Shown here one piece after another: positions 40,301 to 52,300 of a DNA stretch of 64,000 nt. Position numbers and translations under genes: made by a program. Within the stretch, counting starts at the first letter, position 1. Every line of letters starts with the position of its first letter. The stretch is from NCBI GenBank assembly GCA_022316685.1, contig JAKJHU010000039.1:2976001-3040000 (forward strand), given 5' to 3'. Under the pieces are notes generated by a model. It was not told the DNA's origin. It saw only the letters and a list, made by a program, of their open reading frames with translations, and searched no databases. Source of the stretch: Progne subis subis. Lineage: Eukaryota; Chordata; Aves; Passeriformes; Hirundinidae.

Positions 40301-43300
40301 CAAGCTGTGAGTTTCATCTTGCATTAGTCACCATATGATCTCTATCATAATGGTGGGGGTCAATGAATAGATTAGCTTTATGGGAATTTACAGTTCTTCC
40401 ATGCATCTAAAGTTTGGTAAGTCTGGTAACCACTGACCTAGTTTTAATCTTCCCCCACTCTTAACTTAGAACTACTAAAATAAAAGACTTTAATTTAATT
40501 CACGTTTCATCTCTTCAAAAATCTTGGATAATGTTACAAATCTACCTAAAGAAACACACTCAAGTGTATGTCTTATACTGCAGCCCCGTTTAGCCTTCAC
40601 TTATAAATATCTTGACTTAATGTATGTGTAGCAACTTAAGCTGTCTTTATTCATGCTGAAGTGAGAAGACTGAAAAATACTCAGTAGCAATCAAAGTCTT
40701 AGCATAATGATGTCACGGGCCACTTTAACGTGGCAACTGCCTTTTTCTGACTTGTAAAGAACTACATGTATATTAGACCTAATATAAACATCATTTCAAG
40801 TGATATTGCAATGTACTGCTAAATTTTATAATAGTGGTTTTTTGGATTTTGAAAAAGCCTAATTTGTATCAAGCGCAAAAACAAGAATACTACCTTGTGT
40901 GTGTCTCTGAATTTACTGATCTCTCTTGATATCAGGTCTCTTTTGTCTTCCTCCATTTCTATAGCATTTATATCCTCCTAAAAAAACAAGGGGGACAGGA
41001 GTAAAAGCATTAACAGCCATCTGTACAGACACAGGAGAACAAGAGAAAAGCTGAAGGTTAGAAGTTTTCAACCAGTCTTGCAAGAGATAAATAAAGTCCT
41101 TCTGCAGTACCAAACCTGACAGTCTGATGTTAATGAGTGGAAAAAAAAAAAATCAGATGGACAAGAGTCACAAATCTGGCAACTAGCAGTAAACATAGTC
41201 ATTGTCAAAGCCTACAATGTAAACGAACCTTGGTGATGAGTGGATAAGGTATCAGTGGGGCCACTGGAAATCTGCGGAAAATCTGCGGAAAAATCCACGG
41301 AGATTTTTTTTTTTAAAAATAGATTGCACACTACTCTGAAAAACAATGTTTCGTATGTTTGTACTACAAAGCAATATTGTATTGCTGTGATCTCATTTCT
41401 TTGATTCAACAAAGTTACAGAAGAACCTCGCTAATTCTCCCTTTGCTGAACTACTTAAAAATACATAGTGACGTCTCATGTTAGTAAGACTTCACTGAAT
41501 TACAAGTGTACTACAGGATATTAGTATGCTATGGTAGCATCAAAAACAAGGCTAAGCTACACTTGCCAGAATGAGTAAGTATATTTGCAGTGGGTATGTC
41601 TTGATTTTATTTACTCGCTAATTCGCAGAATTTGGTAGATTGCACCTGCACTTATAGTTAGTGCGAATTAGCGAGGTTCCCCCGTGCTTGAAATTGAAAA
41701 CCAGAATTCACTCACTCTCAGCTCCCCGCACACATTTTCAACTCCCCCACAGCAGTCATGCCTTCACCCAGAAGAACTAACAGCCTCTGCTGCTAACACC
41801 AGCGGAACTCATCTCCACACCGAGCTCTTCAGGGGACAACAGCCCCAAAGCCGGTGAGATTCCACACCCCCCTCACCTCCCCCACAACAGATCTGCATTC
41901 ACCTTCCCTTTCCCCCCACCCTCAACAGTCTTTCTCTCCCCTCTCCTTTATGGACAGGAGAACAATAAGCTAGTACCATCTCTTCACTCCCACCTCTATC
42001 CACACAGGCCAAAGATGGCAACTTCCACGTTTCTTGTCTTCCTTCCCAGTATGGGAAGGATGATGGGGTGTAATTCCAACCCACAAGTGCTGCATATTTT
42101 AAAGGAGCTTATTTGGCTACTTGACTAGCTCAGATCAGTAAAGTTCTGCACAACACAGAGCTAAGAGAATATTGCTCTGTCACAGGGACATACTCAGCAC
42201 CCAGCTCTTCATGACTGCAAAGATCTCTTACAATGTTTAACTACCTGGCATTATTCATGGCCATATAGATGTATATTTACCCACAGGACAATAAACATTG
42301 TAACAGTGCTTGTAACAAAAAAATACAGCTGACAGCATTAGACAGTGACTCAGTTGCACATTGTCATCAAATAAAACATCTTCTCCCAAAGAGAGGGAGA
42401 GGAAAGAAAAACAAATTCTCAGCTCAGCGCTTTTATAACCTCAGGTTGGCCACGACTAACAATGTTGTGGGAAGACAGACTTGCTCCCTGAGGGAGATGT
42501 TTCTTGCACCACATTTAAACTCCATAAGCATTTTGAAACTGCATCATTGCCTTGGAATAGGTACTTTGCAGAAGACTTAAATGGGTAAAAATCTTGGTCA
42601 AACAATTTTCCAATCTCTTTCATATAAGATGCAGAATGGTAGGTGGGAAAACCCATTTTCCCACGGTTAGAAACTTTGCTGGAAAAGCTAAGTCTGAGTT
42701 TGCTTATCCTTGTTCCCCCTTCTCCATTTTGTTTTAATCCATAAAAAGGTCATTCACAGAAGAAGGACATTCATTCCTGCTTAACATGTTTTTTTTTCGC
42801 ATCGCACAAGATAGGAAAGCCGGCTGACCAAATCCAGCCAAATTGAGACGTGTTTAAAAGTGATTCTGTAAGGCAGGAAGATTACAATATGCCTTTCACC
42901 CCTGAAGGATCCCTTCAAGGACATACACAACTAACAAAGTGCTTCCATGTATGGGTAGACAGCTGCAACCAGTTAGATCAAGGCACACTGCAAGAATGCA
43001 TACTATAAGCAGAGATAATTTTGTCAGAAACTATCAAATTTGTAGCATTACAATAGCACCCTGGCATCTTTCCCTGCAAGTGGATGGTATGCAGGAACTC
43101 TGTACAGTAGTTTTTTACGTTCTTATCTGAAAAACCCTATATCCACATACAGATTAAACTGCACTAAATTCAGTGTTTCCACCTTCAGAGGGATGAAAGG
43201 TCGGTTCAGTCCTGCCCAGATTCAAACCTGTTGTTCCAAGAAGTTTATGTGCTTAAATGCCTAAACCATCCTGAAGGGATGGTGTCTATAACTGACTAGC

Positions 43301-46300
43301 TTTCAGCTCAAAAAGAGAGAAAAAAAAGCAACTGCTGCTGACATCAATGCTTGTTGATTTGTTTTGCCATCAGAAGTTTAGGTTTAAAGTATTTGCACAA
43401 GGTTTGGCCATTATATAAAGGTGAGTTGAAGAAAAAAAAAATCTGTTTTGTCCAAAATCAAAACACATACGTCCTCCTTCTTTTCCTTTTTCTTCTTCCT
43501 GGGGTGAGAGTCAGATTCCTGGGAGGGGGCATTGAGCTCGCTGGAATATTCTCGTATTAAGACTTCAATGGCCCCTTTAATTATCTGATCTCTTCTCTTT
43601 GTTTCCTCATCCAGTGCTTCATCATCATCATTTGTTGTCTCCGGTCTGGAATTCTAAGGAAAAATGGCAAAGTAACAGGACTTAACAAATTGAGAGTAAT
43701 AGTGGTTTTATCAGAAGTTCACCTTTCATCGCAGTCATACCCCTGTAGTACTTACTATAAAAAAGCAAAACCCCTACCAAAAAAACCACCCCAACAACAA
43801 AAACCAAAAGAACAAACCCATACAAAAAAAACACCAAAAACCAACTCACCACATGAAAACCAAACCATCTACAAATACAAGTAGTTATCAATTGCACTGT
43901 ATTAGTCAGATCTTTTCACACAGGGAATATCAGAGTTTTATGGAATGGCTGCAGAGCTAGTGAAGGATTGCATAATAAAATAACAAAATAGAAAAGAAAA
44001 ATGGTGATCAGGGCAGTAGGCATGAAAAGATAGAGCACCCACACACTCCCAGAAAGGCAATCACTATAGTGCAGCTCTTGGTCAAAAGTTTTGCCTTTTA
44101 TGTTCCAGAACTCCAAGTCACTTCAACAGCAGCTCCTCCAAGCCTTCTACTTAAGTGCCATGCAATACAAATGCCTACCTAAAACTTCCAAGCTGCAACT
44201 TCAAATTGGAGAACTATATTAAAGAAACATCATTAGGGAAAACATTCCTTGCACAACAAACTATTTTTTAAATTTAAATTATTGATCAAATACTTCACAG
44301 TTCCTCATCTTTTTGCCCCTTTCAACCTGGTAGGGAGGAAAAGGAACATGAAGAAGTGCCTTTCACTAAATATTATATGAAAGGGTAGAACGATGTTCTG
44401 CACACCGAGCAAGGCAGCCCACCTCTGGATCCCCTGAACCTTTTAGAAAAATGGAATCTCACCTGAGAATCCAGCTGGGTATCCCGTCAAGCGGTAGGTG
44501 GTGGGTGGAGTGAGGGGGAGGGAAGGGTCTGATGGAGCAGCAGCTAAGAATGAGGGGGAAGGGAGGATTCAGTTGGAGCTGAAGAAGCTGCCAGGCCAAG
44601 GAGGAGCAAGCTGAAAAGAGCTAGAAGGTAGTGACAGGGGGTGGAATTGAAGAGATCCAGGGGAAAGAAGTGATCAGGGAGAGGAGCTAATCAGATAAAG
44701 GTTTGCTTGGTGTGTCTCTATATGAAATTGTGTTGTAGCTTACATGTTTGATTTCTTAATTCAAAATATTTGAGAAAATTTGAAACTTTTGGATCCAAGT
44801 GGCACCAGCATGGCAATGATGGTAATGAAAGGAACTTGCAAGCAGTTTGATTACAACGCACTTCATCAATACTCCTCAGCAATTAACAGCCTTTCTTTGC
44901 ACCACGACAAAAAAGAACAAAAAACCAACCAAATCAAATAAAAGCCAACAAAAACCATGGAGTTAATATCATTCTACAGTTCAAAAGAATGGGCTCATAC
45001 AGTTGCATTCACCAAAGCCACAAACTAGTACCCACTGCTGTATTATAATCAATCCCCCCAGACCGTAACTCACAGGGGCTCAGAGAAAACAAAATTCTTC
45101 AGAGATGTACAATAACTCCAGAAATACTTTAAGCTTGCTAGTAACATCAGCTGTGAAGCACAGTATCACAGGTGATACTAACACAAAACAAAGAAGTATA
45201 GAATAAAAGGGCAGCCCAATCGAGCCCTTACCTAGGCTAAGAGCTAGTACAGTACTCCATTCAAACATCACAATGCTAGCAGTCTGCTTTACTAAGCCAT
45301 TGCATTTAACCCCAAACACAGGGTATCCAGTCAAAATATGTCAAGTACTTCAAGTCATCATTATATCTCTGCTTCTGAATAGGTAAAATGAAATAAAAGT
45401 ATCTGGGCTTTCACTGTAGTCTACATATATTTAAGAAAAATTCCAAACTAGAATTTTTAAAATTTACTTCCTACAGCATGATTAGCATTTCTAGTTTTCT
45501 GAAGAGAAAGAGAAGAGCCTCTTCTCACTTTGATTTTACAGAAAAAGAATGTTTAAAGTAATATCTTAAGGCACATGCAAAACTTTAGGAGTTAGAGATA
45601 AAATCCAACTTGATTGGGGGTGAAATACACTATTTTAGCAAAGAAACACACAATTAACTTTAATGCAAACTTGTCAATTAAGTAAGTATGTTTGCATCTC
45701 AAAAAGAATTCAACACACCAAATATCTGCAATCATTCCAGAACAGATCCTTAGTTTTAGAAAAGAATAGCAAAAAAGCAATTTTCCCATCTACTAAATGT
45801 CTGAAAGTGGCCCACTGCTTGATACCTGTCTCTTCTACTTAATGATCTACTTCTTTCCTTTTCATTGATTTGTTCCAAAAGATCATCAGTGGAGGGGAAA
45901 GAAACCTCAATTCCCCTCAGACAGCCAAATCACAGACTGACAGAGTAACTTCTTCTAGGGTTTAAGCACATTTGAGAATTTCTAAACAAAAACGCAGCAA
46001 CAGAAAAAACACATAGCACTTATTACACTTCATAATGAATTACAGAATTGATTCTAGAAATGTAGTTGTAGCTTGCAGATTAAGTTCAAACACTATAGAA
46101 TTAAGAGCTTACACTTCTCTGCCTTTCAACATATCCTCAGACTCAATAATGGGATTCTGGCAAAATCCTAAAAAGAATTAAAGACACAGAAAGGAGTGGA
46201 AACTGAGACATGCTCACAATCTGATCTAGCAAGATCTAACGTTACACTGACATTCTAAAAAAAGAATGTAAATCACACATTATATACATACCCCATTAGA

Positions 46301-49300
46301 TGCCTTTTTCTTTGCTTTCCATTCATCTAGCTGAGCCTTTGTCTTTGCATCAACTTTGACCAGCAGCTTCTTCTCTCCAATCTGGAGGTCATGGAGTAGT
46401 CTCAGTGCCCGTAGGGTAGAATCTGGCTCTTTGTACTCACAAAATCCAAAGGCTGAAATGGATAATTGAAATGAGAGCATTAAAGCTGTTCAGGTAATTT
46501 GCTTTGTTTAAAAATGTGTTTTGAATAAATAAACTTGAATGCAGGCACTTGTTTTTCAAAAGCCAGGAGTACACACCATAAAAACTCAAAGTTCACTCAA
46601 CTTTGAGTTCATCAAACTGAACTCATCTTTGCTATAATTAACAGTCCAACAAATAAGATGGAACCAGTAAACATTGTAGATGTCCCATCTCTGGAAACTT
46701 TCATGGTCTGGTTGGATGGGGCTCTGAGCAACCTGATCTAGTTGAAGATGTTCCTGCTCTCCAAAGGGGGTTGGACTAGATGAACTTTAAAAGGTCCCTT
46801 CCAACTCAGACTAGTTCTACGATTGTGTTTGTAAAGCTTCTGAGGTGTCTTAAGTAAGAAATGCAGTCTGTATGATGACATCTCAAGCAGATTTGCAATT
46901 GTCTGGTGACCAACGGCATCAATCAACAGCTCACTGTTAACCTACAGGGAAGGGTATTTCAAACTAGGTACTTCACAACAGTTACATAAAGTTTTAAGAG
47001 AGAAAAACATTTTATGACAGCAAAATAAAAAAAAGCGTGAGATATAAAAAAGCTGGAGGAACTGAACTACATCCTCAAAAAGAAAAAACCCAACAAACTT
47101 AGCAAATACAAAAATACAGCAAAAATATAGTAACCAAAATTGTTTTTTGTAATCACTGGAGAAAGGTCACAAAAATCAGTTCAACTTGACAATAGGAAGG
47201 GTAAATTTTACATCAGGAAAACCTCCTTCATAAAGAAAGACAATACATATTATTGGAAGCGACTTGTAAAACTTTTAGAATAGGATCTCCCTTTAGGGGC
47301 TAAGTCCAAACTGGCAAAGCTTTCTCAGAAACAGTCTATAAAATCATTCCGTTTCAGAAAAGAAAAGTAAAAAAACATAGGCTCCCAAGACATTTTTCCA
47401 TTTAACCTTTCTCAATTATATTATTTTTTCTCAATTCCAGAAAATACTAGCCCTTTACTAGGAAGCATTTTGCAGTTATCATATTACAGCATCTTAAAAT
47501 ATAAAATGATTAAGAATAGTAATGTGTCAAGATATTAAAAAGCTGCCAGCTAATAAAAACAACTGTATATCCAGATATTTTGAAAAGCATGAAGAGTTAC
47601 CTTGAAGTTTTCCAGATGCACCTTGCACTCTCTTCCAACTCAAAACCAAACCACATTTCTGCAATTAAGAAAAGTATCATTAATTATTATTTTATATTCA
47701 AAACCACTACAAAAATGTAACCACTTTTTGTAAAATATTATAAAATTAAAAAAGGATAAACTCTACTAAAAATAAAAACCATCTATATTCACAGACATCT
47801 ATAGTATGAAAAAAGCTGTACTCTTCACTTACTGAATTCAGGCACATGGGCCGCTATTCCAGTCAGTGGGAATAGCTCTGCTTTTCGTTTTACTACACTG
47901 CTTGTGGGTCATTACTTTATTCATCATCAGCCAGAGATGAAATCTAACAAGCACTCCACTGTACTTACTGCTAGAAGCTGCCGTATGAGCATGTCTGAAG
48001 CCTTCTCCGAAATGTTGCCTACAAAAACAGTAGTAGTGGGACCACAGTTTTCATCATTTTCTTTGTTCTTTAAGCCAGGATGGTCTTTTCTGACTCCCAA
48101 ATGTTTTCCAACCATAGACACTGTGGTAGGAACTAACACCTATAAAGAGGGGGAGAAGTTGTAAAACAAAGCATTGGATTGGTTTGGTTTTTTATTTAAA
48201 TCTGAACGACATAAGACTTAGGGATGCACGCTTATTTCAAATTTGAATTTTCATACAAACCTTAGTTAGGCTTATGGAGTAAGACACCAATAAGCAGTTC
48301 AGGCTTTAATACATGCTACAACAAAAAAAAGATGGCCATTTTCTGGCAAAGGAAGGTAACAAAAGATGTAACTGAACACAGCCACTGGAGGTCTCAAGCT
48401 GAGCATACAGTAACGTTAGGTATTATTTCTCCTACAAATAACAACCTTGCAACACTGAGTCATTGGAAGTTGAATTACCTTACCTAACAGTAGTGTAAAA
48501 ACCAAGCTGTGAACAGAAAAGTAACTGTGGCTCAAAGGCTTCAATGTACACGATACAATCTTAAAGCTTCCACACAGTGAATAAACACTACTGCTTTATT
48601 TAATGAACACACAACCAGAAGTTTCTTTAGGTCAAGGAGCAAACATCTGTAAATTAACTGTACAAAGACAGGCATGATCATCTGCTCCATTTTGCTACAC
48701 TTCTTTCACCTAAGATTTAACAGTCCTTATGCACAGTCTCTCTTCTCAGAACACTTTTCTAGAAGCGTCACTTACTAAAAGTTATTTTAATCATGAAACT
48801 GAGTAATAAATTTGTTTCAGTATAACATACTGGTTACCATAAACATATCCTCCTGTAGGAGATAATACAAGCTATCAAAAAATTCTGTATTTTGGGGAGA
48901 TTTCACTTCTGCAAAATCACACAAATGGTAATTCACCTGGAAGTCAAGAACTCGTGTTTATATTTTAAAGCACACTTTTTCCCACCCCAAAATTATAAAC
49001 CTCCCTTCCAACTTGAAATTGGCATGATAGACAAAGAAACCTTTCATTTGCTTTTCCACAGCTGGATATTACAAGCAACTATTCCTTTTCCTACAACATG
49101 GAGACAGCAAGCTTATCTGTAAGCTTCTCAAGTTACATGTTTTTGGACAAACCAGAAGTGCTGCCTTATAAACTTGGATGGAGTAATGCCTCCAGGGTAC
49201 TAAGTCAGGGCTACCAGACACCAGACCTGGAATCTCCCTGATCTAACTGTACTGCACAGGAAGAGCACACATGATCCAAAGGCAAAGCCTAAACCACTGC

Positions 49301-52300
49301 ATTTGAGAGAAGTATGTCTTCTTGCAAGAACAATAATTTGCTATATTTTTATTTGGCTATAATCTCATCCCTACTGTAATACTTACAGTTGGAGCAGGAG
49401 CCATAATGCCCATTGGTACAGGAATCATTGGGGTCCCTGCGAAATACAATACTATTAATATTAGTCTGCCCTGTTGAGAACTGATGAACACAAATAAATT
49501 ATTGCAGACATGATTTTCAAACTAGACACCCATTTTGGTCAAATAAGAATTTCACAGTATTGATTACCATTAATTACTTAAGCATCTCAACAAAGTACAC
49601 TAACATACCATAGGTATCCTGGTCATTTTCTGGTACTACCATTTCAACTTTGTCACAAACAAATCTATTTTCAGAATATTGTTCTAGAAGACAGTGGGGT
49701 GATGAATGAGGCAAAGAATTCCTGAGAGCAAGGGCAGCTGATGCCCTACAGATGATCTCATGCCCAGCTTACACAATTCCACAGCACAATAATTTCTGCA
49801 CATGGCTTTAGGGACGAGGTCCTGCAGAGAATGGCACCAGGCTTCACGCCACTGTTTATGGAATAGCTTAAAAATGAAGGCAGCATAAAAAACCTCAATC
49901 GAGAAGCTGCTAAATATTTCACTTGGCAGTGTCCAACACCTAATTTAGAACAACACTGAATTTTAATAATATTTTAAATTAATATTTAATCAGATTAAAC
50001 CACACAATACCTCTTTTACCCTACCAAATTCACTGGCAGATTTAAGTACTTTCGTGAGCCAATATCTGATCATAAGAAAGGCTCTTTATCTTTTCATGCC
50101 AGCTGCTGGAGGTTCAACATGTTAAGTGAATGGATTTCATCAAAACTACTTTTTGACCAGCAGACACATTGAGACTTGAGAACAGTGAAGTCAATATCAT
50201 GTTCTTCACAGGGATCCTACTTTTTTTTTTTTTTTCCTCCTACAAAAAACTTCCACTGTTTTCCCTTCCCTTTTGATCCTTCTCTTATTGTTGTATTCAG
50301 AAAATCCTAAACAAACTTCTGCAACCTACTGCTCCTGGACCTGCTCCCCCACTTTCTCTAGTGTTTAGTCTTAAAACACTTCTCAGACATCCTTTCCAGT
50401 TTTTTCCTCATCCACTCTGGTTTTGCTTTATTTATGTTATTTTTCATTTTCTCCAGCTCTCAATCCTCTTTCTCAGTCCCTTCATACTACCTCTTATTCC
50501 TCCAAACTACTCAGACAATCAAAACTGTATTGCTCTCACATGTTCTCAGTTTTAATACACCACAGCATCTACTCCCTGACTAGACTGCTTGTGCAGCCCT
50601 AAAGTTATTATAAGTATCACAAAATTAGTGATAAGTTATTATGAAGTTACAACTCAGTAGACACACTTGTGTTATCACTGATACTTCTGTGAAACTATCT
50701 GCCCAATGTTCAGCAGAAGCCACAAAAATCCATTGAAATCTTGGGCATCATCAGGAAACAATGACCACAGGCATCATTTAGCTGCTACACAAAAGCCTGC
50801 TGCACCCACAGTTTTGACTACATCCTACAGACCTGGTCTGGGCAACCCAAGGCTGCCCAGCCTCAGAAAACAGCAACCACATGACTTCACTGGCGAAGCA
50901 GCTGCTGTACCAGGAAAGGCTGCACACCCTGAGACTCTTCAAGTCCCAGGGTTTGCAAGGCATGGAACATGGCTGAGGTGTACAAAACCACATAACTCAA
51001 CTTGCCTGACTCCCACGTTAGAACTGGGGCAGGAGGGAGACACTGAGTAGGCAGTGAGTTTAAAGACAGACTTAAAGCGAGTAGCACTCTTCACAGCAGT
51101 TAACGAACTTCTCAAATGGTTTAAGAGGTGACAGAGATGAACAGAGTAAAAAAATTCCAAAATGTTCATAAATGACAGGTCCAGAAAAAGAAAAAGAACA
51201 AGAAAAGATCATACTCTAAGATCCCTAACACTACAGGTGTATGAAACAACAGATTCAAAAAGCAGAGAGCGATACATGCCCACCCTAAATACTGCCTTCT
51301 AGTACCACTGCCCACATAATGCATCAGCCTATATGGACTGCAGGTCTGACCTACTACAGCATTTCTGGCATGCAAAATGGGTTTTTTCACATCTTAGCAG
51401 CATCCAATAACCTTCAGAAATTTATCAGAATCACCTCCTTATTAAATCTTTCACACTAATATTGGGAAATGCTAGAACTGCCTGTTTTTAGCAACTGTAT
51501 TTTTAAGTAAAGCAAACCACCTTTCCTAATTTCATTATTAAGCAAGCAAACTATTCCAGCTGAAACTTTTCAGAAAATTACAGGCTGAGGTAACTAAGAC
51601 ATGAATTTCTGACCAAAAGCTAGCTAAAGATAACAGTGTAAACCACTAAAATTGTGATCTTACACATGGACTAAATTCAGAGCAGACTCATAAAATCTCT
51701 GCGGCATTTTCAGCTCTACTGGTGTGCTTATACTAAGAAGGGGAACTATACCCTCTAAAAATCAAAATATGTTGTCTGCACAGGTAAGCAAATCAAGTTT
51801 CTCTTGTGCAGTGAAAAATTTTATTCTCACCTAATACCTGGCTTCTCCACTCTACATATTCAGACTCCTAGTAATAAAACGAGACTATTTAAACACAACA
51901 AGAGAACAAAAAGATCTTCGTCACACACGCTAAGAAGCAAAATGTTCAGAGCATTCTAAAATGTATTTCAGAAAGTAATTTTTTTTAAGGTACCTGGTGT
52001 TTTATATATTAGTATAAATAACTGGAACTAAAATAAGAAGTATGATTTTAAAATTCAACCTGAAATTTTTGATGGCAGGATGTTACCTAAGCAAGATCAC
52101 TGCCTTTATCAGAAAATAGGTAACATCTCATGGTTCTCAAGAAAAATGTTTAGAAAAATTAATGCAAGTAAAGACTAGCCTGATAAATGATGTGCAGTAA
52201 TCATTTTGTAGCTCAACCATCCACTTTTTGAATGCCTCTACTATCTACAAAACACTCCTGCATAACACAGTTTAAGACAATACAGACAGGACAGGAGTTA

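Larger units (their letters stand above)
35683..43470. other. RBM25 introns 11-7
   Basis: Intron 9 (37325-40893) holds the candidate microexon and poison exon. Intron 7 (41283-43470) holds the candidate MITE. The rest shows nothing recognisable. Confidence 0.6.

Noticed and set aside
44480..44700. Purine-rich block that might be an LTR or old repeat
   Set aside because: No ends, target duplication or recognisable family; left as low-complexity intron.
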